This document shows positions 48,595-59,850 of a stretch of 64,000 bases of DNA, piece by piece. The position numbers were made by a program, and so were the translations under genes. The stretch comes from Salinicola endophyticus (GTDB lineage: Bacteria > Pseudomonadota > Gammaproteobacteria > Pseudomonadales > Halomonadaceae). The notes below the pieces were generated by a model. That model was not told where the DNA came from. It ran no database searches and saw nothing but the letters and a program-made list of their open reading frames with translations. The DNA lies in the NCBI RefSeq assembly GCF_040536835.1, contig NZ_CP159578.1:4092001-4156000 (forward strand). Reading direction: 5' to 3'. Each line of letters starts with the position of its first letter. Within the stretch, counting starts at the first letter, position 1.

Positions 48595-49536
48595 TTACCC
48601 GGCCGTCTGCCGAGAGAAGGCATTGGCCTCGGCCAGCAGCCAGTCGACGAAGCGTGCCACCGCGGGCGGCATGTCGCCCGAGGGCGGGGTCAGCAATTCG
48701 TAGGTCATCGGCGAGGCGAGCACGTAGCGCTCGCCGAAAGGGCGCACCAATACGCCGCTCTTCAGCCGATCCATCGCCACCGGGGCATTGGCCAGCATGA
48801 CCCCGCGCCCGGCGATGGCCTGGTCCAGGGCCAGCCCCGAGAGCGAGTAGCGCCGTTGCGGCGCCGCCACGCGGTCGGCGACACCGGCAGCCTCGAGCCA
48901 TTCGCGCCAGCCGGGAAAGACGACGCCCTGGGGCGAATCCCAGCCGACCTCGAGCAGGGTATGCTGAGCCAGGTCGGCGGGCCTCATGGGCCGAACCTGA
49001 TGCGCCAGCAGTGTCGGGGCGCACACCGGGAACAGCACGTCGCCGAACAGCGGGTAGCTGGCGACGTCGGGCCAGGGGCCACGGCCATAGCGAATCGCCA
49101 GACGCGCGCCATCGCCCTGCCAGACGGGCAGCGTGAATGACTGCGTGGCCTCCAGCGAGATTTCGATACCGCCGACCCTGGCCTCGAAACCCATCAGCCG
49201 CGGCAACAGCCAGAGCTGGGTAAACGAGGGCGGTGCACTGAGCGTGAGCATCGGCCCGTGCCGGGCACGCTCGCGCACCGCTCTCACCCCGGCGGCAATG
49301 CGCTCGAGGCCGCCGTCGATCTCTCGGGCCAGATGCCGCCCGGCGTCGTTCAGCACCACGCCGTTGGCGTGGCGGGCGAAGAGCGCCACGCCGAGCCGGT
49401 CTTCGAGCTGCTTGATCTGCCGACTCACCGCGCCGGGCGTGACGCCCAGGCGCGCAGCGGCGTGCTTGAAACTCTCTGCCCGAGCCGCCTCGGCAAAGGC
49501 GCGCAGCGCATTCAGCGGTAGACGTTCGACTTTCAT
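48595..49536 (-). CDS. LysR-family transcriptional regulator (GcvA-like)
   Basis: 313 aa. The N-terminal winged HTH is 'LPLNALRAFAEAARAESFKH' 'AAARLGVTPGAVSRQIKQLE' 'DRLGVALFARH'. The C-terminal periplasmic-binding-like effector domain ends 'ARFVDWLLAEANAF'. The wording of the HTH is that of the GcvA/AmpR branch. It is divergent from the EamA exporter at 49634, which it probably controls. It is not obviously tied to the T3SS, whose last gene converges on it. Start at MKVERL, where the HTH begins. Confidence 0.9.
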   Translation of the reverse strand: MKVERLPLNALRAFAEAARAESFKHAAARLGVTPGAVSRQIKQLEDRLGVALFARHANGVVLNDAGRHLAREIDGGLERIAAGVRAVRERARHGPMLTLSAPPSFTQLWLLPRLMGFEARVGGIEISLEATQSFTLPVWQGDGARLAIRYGRGPWPDVASYPLFGDVLFPVCAPTLLAHQVRPMRPADLAQHTLLEVGWDSPQGVVFPGWREWLEAAGVADRVAAPQRRYSLSGLALDQAIAGRGVMLANAPVAMDRLKSGVLVRPFGERYVLASPMTYELLTPPSGDMPPAVARFVDWLLAEANAFSRQTAG

Positions 49537-49633
49537 AGGGTGAGTTTTCCTGAGCCTTGGCCACCACATTAGTCGCTTGGCGGCGCGGCGCCCAGCTGCT
49601 CTGATGGGGCCTCGATGCCCACAGGAGAGTGAC

Positions 49634-50566
49634 ATGCCACAGACGCGAGCGTCGCGCCGGCCGCCATCGCCACACGCCAACGCCCCGCTACGCCGGCGTC
49701 TGGATGCGCAGGCCGGGGCCCTGATGGTGCTGTTCTGCCTGGCGCTGGGCTTTCAGCAGGTAGCGATCAAGCTCGCCGCGGCGGATGTCTCGCCACTGAC
49801 CCAGATTGCCCTGCGCTCATCCATGGCGGCACTGCTGGTGCTGGCGCTGGCCTATCGCCGGGGGATACGCGTTACCCATTTCCGCGCCCATCTCGGGCCA
49901 GGCATCCTGGTGGGGCTGGGGTTCGTGGCCGAGTTCGGGTTCGTCGCCTGGGGGCTCGACTACACCCTGGCATCGCACATGTCGGTGTTCCTCTACACCG
50001 CGCCGATCTTCGCCGCCCTGGGGCTGCATCTGCTGGTGCCGGGCGAGCAGCTGACACGGCGCCAGTGGCTGGGGATGGGTATCGCCTTCGCTGGCATGGT
50101 CCTCGCGCTGGCCCCGGCGACCGAGCTGGCGCACACCGCGGACATCCTGCGCGGTGACCTGCTGGGGCTGCTGGCCGGGCTGGCCTGGGCGGCGACCACG
50201 CTGGTGATTCGCCGCTCCTCGCTCTCCGAGGTGCCACCGGAGCAGACACTCTGCTACCAGCTCATTGTCGCAGGCCTGCTGCTGCTCCCGGCGAGCGCGC
50301 TGCTGGGGGATCTCGGCGAGATTCGGCTGAGCGGCGTGGCGATCGCCAGCCTGGCCTTCCAGACTCTGGTGATCTCCTGCGCCGCCCTGCTGCTGTGGTT
50401 CGCCCTGCTGCGACGCTATTTTGCCTCCCAGCTCGGCATCTTCTCGTTCCTCTCACCGATCTTCGGTGTCCTGTTCGGTGCGCTGCTGCTCGACGAGCCG
50501 CTGACCGCCAATTTCCTGGCGGGTGGCGCGGCGCTGCTGATCGGGCTCCTGGTGGTCACCCGCTGA
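49634..50566 (+). CDS. EamA/DMT-superfamily exporter
   Basis: 310 aa with ten predicted TM helices in two EamA repeats (about 30-155 and 170-305), e.g. 'MVLFCLALGFQQVAIKLAAA' and 'DLLGLLAGLAWAATTLVIRR'. The second repeat ends 'LSPIFGVLFGALLLDEPLTA' 'NFLAGGAALLIG'. Such proteins export amino acids or other small metabolites; the substrate is not readable. Divergent from the LysR gene. AGGAGAG lies before the ATG. Confidence 0.88.
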   Translation: MPQTRASRRPPSPHANAPLRRRLDAQAGALMVLFCLALGFQQVAIKLAAADVSPLTQIALRSSMAALLVLALAYRRGIRVTHFRAHLGPGILVGLGFVAEFGFVAWGLDYTLASHMSVFLYTAPIFAALGLHLLVPGEQLTRRQWLGMGIAFAGMVLALAPATELAHTADILRGDLLGLLAGLAWAATTLVIRRSSLSEVPPEQTLCYQLIVAGLLLLPASALLGDLGEIRLSGVAIASLAFQTLVISCAALLLWFALLRRYFASQLGIFSFLSPIFGVLFGALLLDEPLTANFLAGGAALLIGLLVVTR

Positions 50567-50591
50567 TGGAGGAGCATTGCCGACCCGCCCT

Positions 50592-51005
50592 TCAATGGCC
50601 CGGCGCCAGCCGGCACGCCAGCCACCAGCCGATGACCAGCGCCACCAGGAAGGCCGCCAGCGGCCCGCTCAGCCCCGGCAACGAGGCCACCGCCGGGCCC
50701 GGGCAGTAGCCGGAGAGCCCCCAGCCGATACCGAAGAGTGCGGCACCGCCCAGCAGCCGGGCATCCAGGTCGCGCCGGCTCGGCAGTTGAAAGCGCCCCG
50801 CCAGCAGCGGCGTGGCACGGCGCCACACCAGGCGGTAGCCGATGAAGGTGGTGACCACGGCCGCGCCGAGCACGAAGATCAGGGTCGGGTCCCAGGCGCC
50901 AGTGACATCGAGAAAACCGATCACCCGGGCGGGGTCGGTCATGCCGCTGATCGCCAAACCCAGCCCGAACAGCAGCCCGGCGAGATAACCGGCCACGGGC
51001 TTCAT
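50592..51005 (-). CDS. YeeE/YedE-family half transporter (PmpB-like)
   Basis: 137 aa, four TM helices. 'YLAGLLFGLGLAISGMTDPA' 'RVIGFLDVTGAWDPTLIFVL' and 'LFGIGWGLSGYCPGPAVASL' are the second half of the YeeE/YedE fold, with the Cys of 'GYCPGPA' in the conserved pore position. The family moves thiosulfate or other sulfur species. It overlaps its partner by ATGA and closes the sulfide operon. Confidence 0.85.
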   Translation of the reverse strand: MKPVAGYLAGLLFGLGLAISGMTDPARVIGFLDVTGAWDPTLIFVLGAAVVTTFIGYRLVWRRATPLLAGRFQLPSRRDLDARLLGGAALFGIGWGLSGYCPGPAVASLPGLSGPLAAFLVALVIGWWLACRLAPGH

Positions 51006-51478
51006 GCACCACCTCCCGCCAGCTGGTGCACGCTGAATACGGTGAGCATCGCCATCAGCAGAAAGACCAGCGTGGCGGCCAGCGAGCGCGGCGAGAGCCG
51101 GGCCAGCCCGCACACCCCGTGGCCGCTGGTGCAGCCGCTGCCGAGCCCGGTGCCCAGCCCGACCAGCAGCCCGGCGAGCAGCATCGTCGGCATGCCTGCG
51201 AGCGGTGTGCCGACCACCGCGCTGCCGAGCGCTGCCACGTCACCGCGAGGCGCCACATTGCCCCAGTCGAGCCCCAACAGCAGCAGTAACGCCGGGCCGG
51301 AGACCAGCCCCAGCAGGAACGCCAGCCGCCAACCGCGGTCACTGCCGCGCTCGAACAGCGCGCCGGAAAGAATGCCGCTGATACCGGCGATCCGCCCCAG
51401 CAGCGCCATCAGCAGCGTGGCGGCGAGCCCGATCAGCCCCCCGCCCAGCAACCCGTGCAGTGCACTCGATAGGTCCAT
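51002..51478 (-). CDS. YeeE/YedE-family half transporter (PmpA-like)
   Basis: 158 aa, four TM helices. 'LLGGGLIGLAATLLMALLGR' 'IAGISGILSG' and 'GLGTGLGSGCTSGHGVCGLA' 'RLSPRSLAATLVFLL' give the first-half signature with the conserved Cys of 'SGCTSGHGVCG'. Together with the next gene it would make one full sulfur-transport channel. Start ATG chosen 8 bases after GAGGGGAG; two in-frame GTG codons precede it. Confidence 0.85.
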   Translation of the reverse strand: MDLSSALHGLLGGGLIGLAATLLMALLGRIAGISGILSGALFERGSDRGWRLAFLLGLVSGPALLLLLGLDWGNVAPRGDVAALGSAVVGTPLAGMPTMLLAGLLVGLGTGLGSGCTSGHGVCGLARLSPRSLAATLVFLLMAMLTVFSVHQLAGGGA

Positions 51479-51523
51479 CACCACTCCCCTCTCATGACAT
51501 TCGCGATACCGCGATGGTCGGAC

Positions 51524-53308
51524 TCACTTCGTCGCCGGGCAGGCCGGCGTGGCGATACAGGGGTGACTCAAGGGCGCCGCCCCGCGGCCGTGCAGGGCGC
51601 ACCAGGCGTCGAAGGTGCTCAGGAAGACCCGGCCGTTGAGCGTCGCCAGCAGCTCGGTGCGGCTCAGGCGATCCATCACCGGCCCCTTCACTTCGGCCAG
51701 ATGCAGCCCGATGCCGCGCTCCCGCAGGCGCCGATTGAGCGCCTCGAGACTCTCCAGCGCACTGGCGTCGATCACGTTGATCGCCTGGCACGCCAGCACC
51801 AGATCGTGGGGCGGCGGCGTGCGATTGACCACCGCAGTGACCAGATCTTCCAGATGGCGCACGTTGGCGAAATAGAGGCTCTCGTCGACGCGCAGAATGG
51901 CCACCCCAGTGTCGGTCTCCACCGCGTGGCGGCGCACGTTGCGAAAGTGCTCGGTCCCCGGAATGCGCCCCACCTCGGCGCTGTGCGGGCGGCTGGTGCC
52001 GTAGAGATGCAGCGCCAGCGACATACCCACGCCGACCAGGATGCCCACGTCCACCCCCAGCATCAGCGTCGCCACGGCGGTGGCGGTCATCGCCACGCCC
52101 TCGCCGCGGGCGTAGCGCCACACCCGCGCGAACGCCGGCAGATCGATCAGCGACAGGGTGGCGATGACGATGATCGCCGCCAGGGTCGCCAGCGGCAGCA
52201 CGCCCAGCCACGGCGACAGGCACAGCATGGCCAGGGCGACCCCTACCGCGGTGAAGGCGCTGGCCGCCGGGGTGCGGGCGCCGGCCTCGAAGTTGACCAC
52301 TGAGCGTGAGAAGCCGCCGGTGATCGGCATGCCGCCGGTGAAGGCCGCCGCCAGATTGGCGCCGCCCAGACCGATCAGCTCCTGGTCCGGGTCGACCCGC
52401 TCGCCGCGGCGCAGCGCCAGCGCCTGAGCCACCGAGACCGACTCCACATAGCCGACGATGCTGATCAGAACCGCCGAGCCCAGCAGCGAGCGCCACAGCG
52501 CCGGGTCCCACGCGGGCAGGTGCAGCGGCGGCAACCCGGCGGGGATCGGGCCGATCACCGCGACCTCGCCGCCCAGCCAGCCGGCGGCCCCGGCAATGAC
52601 GGCGGCCAGCGCGATGGTCACGATCGGCCCCAGCTTGACCAGCACGGCGGCCACGCGCGCGGGTACGCCGCAGCGCACCAGCAGCGCCTTGCCGTGGCGG
52701 CGGATCGCCCACAACAGCACCAGCGAGCCCAGCCCGACCAGCAGCGTCGGCGGGTTCAGCCCCGGCAGTGCGGCGGGCAGCGCCTGCGTCAGTGCCGGTA
52801 GCGTGGCGCCGGCAAGCTCGATGCCGAGCAGCGACTTGAGCTGGCTCGCCGCGATCAGCAGCCCCGAGGCGCTGACGAAGCCGGTCATCACCGGGTGGCT
52901 CAGAAAGTTGACCAGAAAGCCCAGCCGGCACAGCCCCATGATCAGCAGAATGGCGCCGGAGAGCAGCGCCAGCACCAGCGCCGCGGCGATATACGCCGCC
53001 GACCCGGCGGGGGCGACCGGTGCCAGGGCCGCGGCGGTCATCAGCGAGACCACCGCCATCGGGCCGACCGAGAGCGTCGCGCTGCTGCCGAGCAGGGTGT
53101 AGACCACCAGCGGTACCAGACTGGCGTAGAGCCCCACCACCGGCGGCAGGCCGGCGAGCATGGCGTAGGCCAGCGCCTGGGGAATCAGCATCAGCGCGAC
53201 GATGACCGACGCCAGCAGATCCTGACCCAGCAAGCCGGCGTGATAGTGCCGCCCCCAGTCGAGGATCGGCAGCCAGCGTGCCCAGCCGCGCCGAGGCAGC
53301 GGGGTCAT
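51524..53308 (-). CDS. SulP-family anion transporter with STAS domain
   Basis: 594 aa. The transport domain has the SLC26/SulP signature 'LLASVIVALMLIPQALAYAM' 'LAGLPPVVGLYASLVPLVVY' and 'GGMPITGGFSRSVVNFEAGA' 'RTPAASAFTA'. A C-terminal STAS domain spans about 455-560 ('VAILRVDESLYFANVRHLED', 'LVLACQAINVIDASALESLE'). In this operon it probably exports or imports sulfate/sulfite produced from sulfide. A GTG at 53350 could add 14 residues. Confidence 0.9.
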   Translation of the reverse strand: MTPLPRRGWARWLPILDWGRHYHAGLLGQDLLASVIVALMLIPQALAYAMLAGLPPVVGLYASLVPLVVYTLLGSSATLSVGPMAVVSLMTAAALAPVAPAGSAAYIAAALVLALLSGAILLIMGLCRLGFLVNFLSHPVMTGFVSASGLLIAASQLKSLLGIELAGATLPALTQALPAALPGLNPPTLLVGLGSLVLLWAIRRHGKALLVRCGVPARVAAVLVKLGPIVTIALAAVIAGAAGWLGGEVAVIGPIPAGLPPLHLPAWDPALWRSLLGSAVLISIVGYVESVSVAQALALRRGERVDPDQELIGLGGANLAAAFTGGMPITGGFSRSVVNFEAGARTPAASAFTAVGVALAMLCLSPWLGVLPLATLAAIIVIATLSLIDLPAFARVWRYARGEGVAMTATAVATLMLGVDVGILVGVGMSLALHLYGTSRPHSAEVGRIPGTEHFRNVRRHAVETDTGVAILRVDESLYFANVRHLEDLVTAVVNRTPPPHDLVLACQAINVIDASALESLEALNRRLRERGIGLHLAEVKGPVMDRLSRTELLATLNGRVFLSTFDAWCALHGRGAAPLSHPCIATPACPATK

Positions 53309-53360
53309 CGGTTCTCGCCCCCGCCACCCGCGCACCCCCGGCCCAGACACGTCGGCATGC

Positions 53361-54623
53361 TCACCCCCGCGCCTGCGGCCTGGCCAGCCATTCGCGCCCC
53401 TTGAGCAGCAGGTGCCAGTAGATGAAGGGCAACTGCTGCGCCTTGAGGTGCCAGCCGAGCCGGGTCGGCCGGGTGGCCTGATTGAGCCAGGACGGGAATG
53501 TCGGCTGCAATTGGCCGCCGTAACCGAACTCCGCCAGCACCACGCGCCCCCTTTCGACCGTCAGCGGGCAGGCGCCATAGCCCGCATAGCCGGAGGGCAT
53601 CGGCTTGCCATCGAGGGCCGCCAGCAGGTTGTCCGCCACCACCGGGGCCTGCTTGCGCACCGCCGCGGCGGTCTTGGCGTTGCCGGTACCGCTGGCATCG
53701 CCGAGCCCGAAGACATCGCTGAAACGGTTGTGCTGAAGGGTCTCGGCATCGAGATCGAGCCAGCCGCCGGCGTTGGCCAGAGGCGATTCACGCACCAGCC
53801 GCGGGGCACGCTGGGGCGGCACCACGTGGAGCATGTCGAAATCGGTCTCGATCTCCTCGCTGGTCTCCCCGGCGGTGACGCGAAAGCGCGCCTTCTGCGC
53901 CGAGCCATCCACGGCGATGAGATCCTGCTGGAACTGTTTGTGGATACCGTAGCGCTGAACGTAGGCATCCAGCGCCGGGACGAAATCCGCAACGCCGAAC
54001 ATCGCCCCGCCGGCGTTGTGGAAGTTGACCTCGATATCGCCCAGGACGCCCTGCTTTTCCCATTCATGGCAGGCGAGATACATCGCCTTCTGCGGCGCCC
54101 CGGCGCACTTGATCGGCATCGGCGGCTGAGTGAACAGCGCCTTGCCGCCGCGCATGGCCTGCACCAGCGACCAGGTGTAGGGCGCCAGATCGAAACGGTA
54201 GTTGGAGGTGACGCCATGGCTGCCCAGGCTCTCTTCGAGCCCCTCGATCGCCTGCCAGTCGAGCTCCAACCCCGGCGCCACCACCAGCGCCCGGTAGCCG
54301 AGCGTCGAACCGTCCCCCAGCGCGACCTGGCGGGATTCTGGCAGCAGGCGCTCGGCACGGGTCTGATGCCAGGTGACGAAACTCGGCATTACCGAGCGCA
54401 TCGAACGGCGCGTCTGCTCCGGGGTGAAGACGCCACCGCCGACCAGTGTCCAGCCGGGCTGATAGAAGTGATCCTGCGCCGGCTCGACGATGGCGACATC
54501 CAGATCGGGCTGGCGTCGATGCAGGCTCGCCGCCGTGGCGATGCCGCCGGCACCGCCGCCGACGATCACCACATCGTGGTGCCGGGTGGTGGATGCCGTC
54601 GGTGCGGCTGGGGTCTCACTCAT
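53361..54623 (-). CDS. sqr: sulfide:quinone oxidoreductase (SQR, FAD-dependent)
   Basis: 420 aa. The N-terminal FAD dinucleotide motif is 'DVVIVGGGAGGIATAASLHR'. Redox Cys are Cys173 ('PIKCAGAPQKAMYLACHEWE') and a later Cys in 'GYGACPLTVERGRVVLAEFG', the two-Cys arrangement of type II SQR. 'FGLGDASGTGNAKTAAAVRK' is the second FAD contact. It oxidises sulfide, passes electrons to the quinone pool and makes persulfide, which the next gene's product can oxidise. Membrane-associated, facing the cytosol or periplasm. Confidence 0.9.
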   Translation of the reverse strand: MSETPAAPTASTTRHHDVVIVGGGAGGIATAASLHRRQPDLDVAIVEPAQDHFYQPGWTLVGGGVFTPEQTRRSMRSVMPSFVTWHQTRAERLLPESRQVALGDGSTLGYRALVVAPGLELDWQAIEGLEESLGSHGVTSNYRFDLAPYTWSLVQAMRGGKALFTQPPMPIKCAGAPQKAMYLACHEWEKQGVLGDIEVNFHNAGGAMFGVADFVPALDAYVQRYGIHKQFQQDLIAVDGSAQKARFRVTAGETSEEIETDFDMLHVVPPQRAPRLVRESPLANAGGWLDLDAETLQHNRFSDVFGLGDASGTGNAKTAAAVRKQAPVVADNLLAALDGKPMPSGYAGYGACPLTVERGRVVLAEFGYGGQLQPTFPSWLNQATRPTRLGWHLKAQQLPFIYWHLLLKGREWLARPQARG

Positions 54624-54690
54624 GAGGCTGTCTCTCCTGCGGCCTGTGCTTGTGTCGTATCGATGAGGGCGGCGTATCGAGCGCGCCATC

Positions 54691-55605
54691 TCACTCCCAG
54701 GCCGCGCCCTCCAGCGCATCCAGCGGGATCTTGAGGTAGCGCTTGCCGTTGTCTTCCGGCTCCGGCAGGCGGCCCCCGCGCACGTTCACCTGCAGCGCAT
54801 GCAGGATCAGCTTGGGCATCGGCAGCTCGTGATCGCGCTGCTGACGCAGTGCGACGTACTCCGCCTCGCTGCTCTCCCCCAGGCGGTGCTTGTTGTGCTG
54901 GCGCTGCTCGCGCACCGTGCTCTCCCACTGCGGCTCGCGGCCGTCGGGCATGTAGTCGTGGCCGGTGAACAGCCGGGTGTCGTCGGGCAGCGCCAGAATC
55001 GCCTGGATCGAATGCCATAGCTGGTGAGCGCTACCCCCGGGAAAGTCGGCCCGGGCGGTGCCGAAATCGGGCTGGAACAGGGTGTCATGGACAAAGGCGG
55101 CGTCGCCGATCACATAGGTGATCGAGGCAAGGGTGTGCCCCGGCGAGTGCATCACCCGCACCGGCAGGTCACCCAGGGTGAAAGTCTCGCCATCGCGGAA
55201 CAGGCGGTCCCACTGGCTGCCGTCGGTGGGCAGCGCCGGCCAGTTGTAGATGCGCTTCCATAGCGCCTGGACCTCGACCACCTGGGCGCCGATGGCGGTC
55301 GGCGCGCCGGTCTTGTCGTGCAGGTAGCGCGCGGCGGAGAAGTGATCGGCGTGGGGGTGAGTATCCAGAATCCACGCGACCTCGAGGCCTTCGCGGGCGA
55401 TATAGGCGAGCAGCTCATCGGCGTGGTGGGTGGCGGTCGCCCCCGATTTCTCATCAAAATCGAGCACCGGGTCGATGATCGCGCAGTGCCGCGTGGCCGG
55501 ATCGCTGACCACGTACTGGACGCTGAAGGTGCGCGGATCGAAGAAACCGGCGACATCGGGCCGGCCGCGTTCCCGATCACCACGGGAGAGAGCGAAGGTG
55601 TGCAT
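54691..55605 (-). CDS. metallo-beta-lactamase-fold persulfide dioxygenase-like protein (Blh type)
   Basis: 304 aa. The metal motif is 'THPHADH' (His83, His85, Asp87, His88), with later ligands in 'MHSPGHTLASITYVIGDAAF' 'VHDTLF' and 'TGHDY'. The N-terminal 'GFFDPRTFSVQYVVSDPATR' 'HCAIIDPVLDF' is that of the Blh/ETHE1-like group, which oxidise glutathione persulfide to sulfite. No rhodanese domain is fused. First gene of the sulfide operon, behind the operator at 55658. Confidence 0.88.
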   Translation of the reverse strand: MHTFALSRGDRERGRPDVAGFFDPRTFSVQYVVSDPATRHCAIIDPVLDFDEKSGATATHHADELLAYIAREGLEVAWILDTHPHADHFSAARYLHDKTGAPTAIGAQVVEVQALWKRIYNWPALPTDGSQWDRLFRDGETFTLGDLPVRVMHSPGHTLASITYVIGDAAFVHDTLFQPDFGTARADFPGGSAHQLWHSIQAILALPDDTRLFTGHDYMPDGREPQWESTVREQRQHNKHRLGESSEAEYVALRQQRDHELPMPKLILHALQVNVRGGRLPEPEDNGKRYLKIPLDALEGAAWE

Positions 55606-55657
55606 GACAGCTCCTTGGTGGGCGACCTCTCCAGCATAGCGCCATTTAGGTTCTAAC

Positions 55658-55680
55658 GTTATATGATTTTTGAATATAAC
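55658..55680. promoter_or_regulatory. palindromic operator of the sulfide operon
   Basis: GTTATAT-N9-ATATAAC with perfect 7-bp arms in an AT-rich patch 53 bases upstream of the persulfide dioxygenase gene. Position and form suit an ArsR-type sulfide sensor (BigR/SqrR/YgaV), which control such operons in other proteobacteria. No ArsR gene is in the window. Confidence 0.65.
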
Positions 55681-55741
55681 TTATGCCGTGATCGTCTCCT
55701 CCGAGATACCGACCCGCCAGTCTGGCGCCCCCCCCAACGCA

Positions 55742-55775
55742 AGAAGCCGCGGCGGCCATGACCGTCGCGGCTTCT
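55742..55775 (-). terminator. terminator after aspA
   Basis: AGAAGCCGCG pairs with CGCGGCTTCT. Read on the minus strand it is followed by TTCTTGCGTT. Lies 25 bases beyond the aspA stop. Confidence 0.7.
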
Positions 55776-55800
55776 CTGTCTGCCCCCTAATAGGAGTTGC

Positions 55801-57252
<1,452 letters not shown>

Positions 57253-57477
57253 GGTGGGTATCGTCTTCAGTCAGGGGGGTCGAACGGCCTGGGCGCCGGG
57301 TTGCCGGCGCCGCTGGGCGTAAGGTAACGCCGCGCCGGGTCGCCTGCCCAATGCCGTTACGTGGTGGTGCATACCGGGAAGGTATGGGAGCGTTTTCATG
57401 GGATCGTGCGAGAGTCGAAGAGCTGGGTACTGGCTGAGCGCCATGCCGAATTCTGGTGTCGAATCGACCTGACATGG

Positions 57478-57499
57478 ATAGACTAGATTCAATAGACTA
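57478..57499. promoter_or_regulatory. direct repeat ATAGACTA x2, toxin-antitoxin promoter region
   Basis: ATAGACTA occurs at 57478 and 57492, 14 bases apart, directly upstream of the antitoxin's ribosome-binding site. Likely the autoregulatory operator of the Phd/VapC pair. Confidence 0.5.
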
Positions 57500-57515
57500 A
57501 GTCCAGGAGGCGATC

Positions 57516-57755
57516 ATGGAATCCGTCAACATTCACGAAGCCAAGACCCGGCTCTCGCGGCTGCTCGCCAAAGCTGCGCAGGGGGAAGGATTCATTATCG
57601 CCAAGGCTGGCAAGCCAATCGCCAAGGTCACGGCCATCGATAGCCCGGGCGCCGGTCAGCAGAAGCGGCTTGGCTTCATGCAAGGCCAGTTCAAGGTTCC
57701 CGAGGACTTCGATCGTATGGGCGAGGAAGAGATCGCTGACATGTTCGGAGCCTGA
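57516..57755 (+). CDS. Phd/YefM-family antitoxin
   Basis: 79 aa. 'VNIHEAKTRLSRLLAKAAQG' 'EGFIIAKAGKPIAKVTAI' is the Phd/YefM DNA-binding N-domain. The C-terminal tail ('VPEDFDRMGEEEIADMFG') is the toxin-neutralising part. The stop is one base before the toxin start. AGGAGG precedes the ATG. Confidence 0.9.
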   Translation: MESVNIHEAKTRLSRLLAKAAQGEGFIIAKAGKPIAKVTAIDSPGAGQQKRLGFMQGQFKVPEDFDRMGEEEIADMFGA

Positions 57756-57756
57756 C

Positions 57757-58143
57757 GTGAATCTGCTACTCGATACCCATGTGCTGCTATGGGCCGCCGC
57801 AGAGCCGAACCGTCTATCCGCAGAAGCCGTTGCGCTGATCGACGATAACGACAATAGGCTCTACTTCAGCGCCGCGAGTCTTTGGGAGATCGTGATCAAG
57901 ACAGGTCTGAAGCGCGCGGACTTCCAGGTCGACCCGCATCTATTGCGCCGCGGGCTGATCGACAATGGCTATCTTGAGCTACCCATTACCTCTCAGCACG
58001 CCCTGGCCGTTAGCCACTTGCCGGATATTCATAAGGATCCGTTCGACCGTATCCTGATCGCCCAGGCCGAGTCCGAAGGCTTTCTTCTGCTGACGGCGGA
58101 CGAGCTGGTCGCGCGTTATCCAGGGCCGATTCGGCGGATTTGA
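57757..58143 (+). CDS. vapC: PIN-domain toxin, VapC type
   Basis: 128 aa. PIN acidic residues: Asp in 'LLLDTHVLLWAAAEP', Glu in 'SAASLWEIVIKTGLK' and Asp in 'DPFDRILIAQAESEGFLLLT' 'ADELV'. VapC toxins cut initiator tRNA or rRNA unless bound by their antitoxin. The start is a GTG one base after the antitoxin stop. After it, 58144-58389 holds no gene. Confidence 0.9.
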   Translation: MNLLLDTHVLLWAAAEPNRLSAEAVALIDDNDNRLYFSAASLWEIVIKTGLKRADFQVDPHLLRRGLIDNGYLELPITSQHALAVSHLPDIHKDPFDRILIAQAESEGFLLLTADELVARYPGPIRRI

Positions 58144-58389
58144 GATAGCAAAGCTGGATGCTCTGCCTTTCTGCGACACCAGTGATTCTGGAGAAACGCT
58201 CAAGCGTTACGGTTGCCTCTGCCATCCCGGCATCCGGCAGACAGCACTACATCATCGATCCCCTATAGCGGCGATGAAGCGCTGGCAAAAAAAGCGCTCT
58301 GAGCGTTTTCACGCACGAGGCATCAATCACGCGGGACCCGACAACTCGGCAGTGATACCGGCAGGTCCAATGCCGCCCTACCGCATTAG

Positions 58390-59835
<1,446 letters not shown>

Positions 59836-59850
59836 CGAGGAGTCTCCGGA

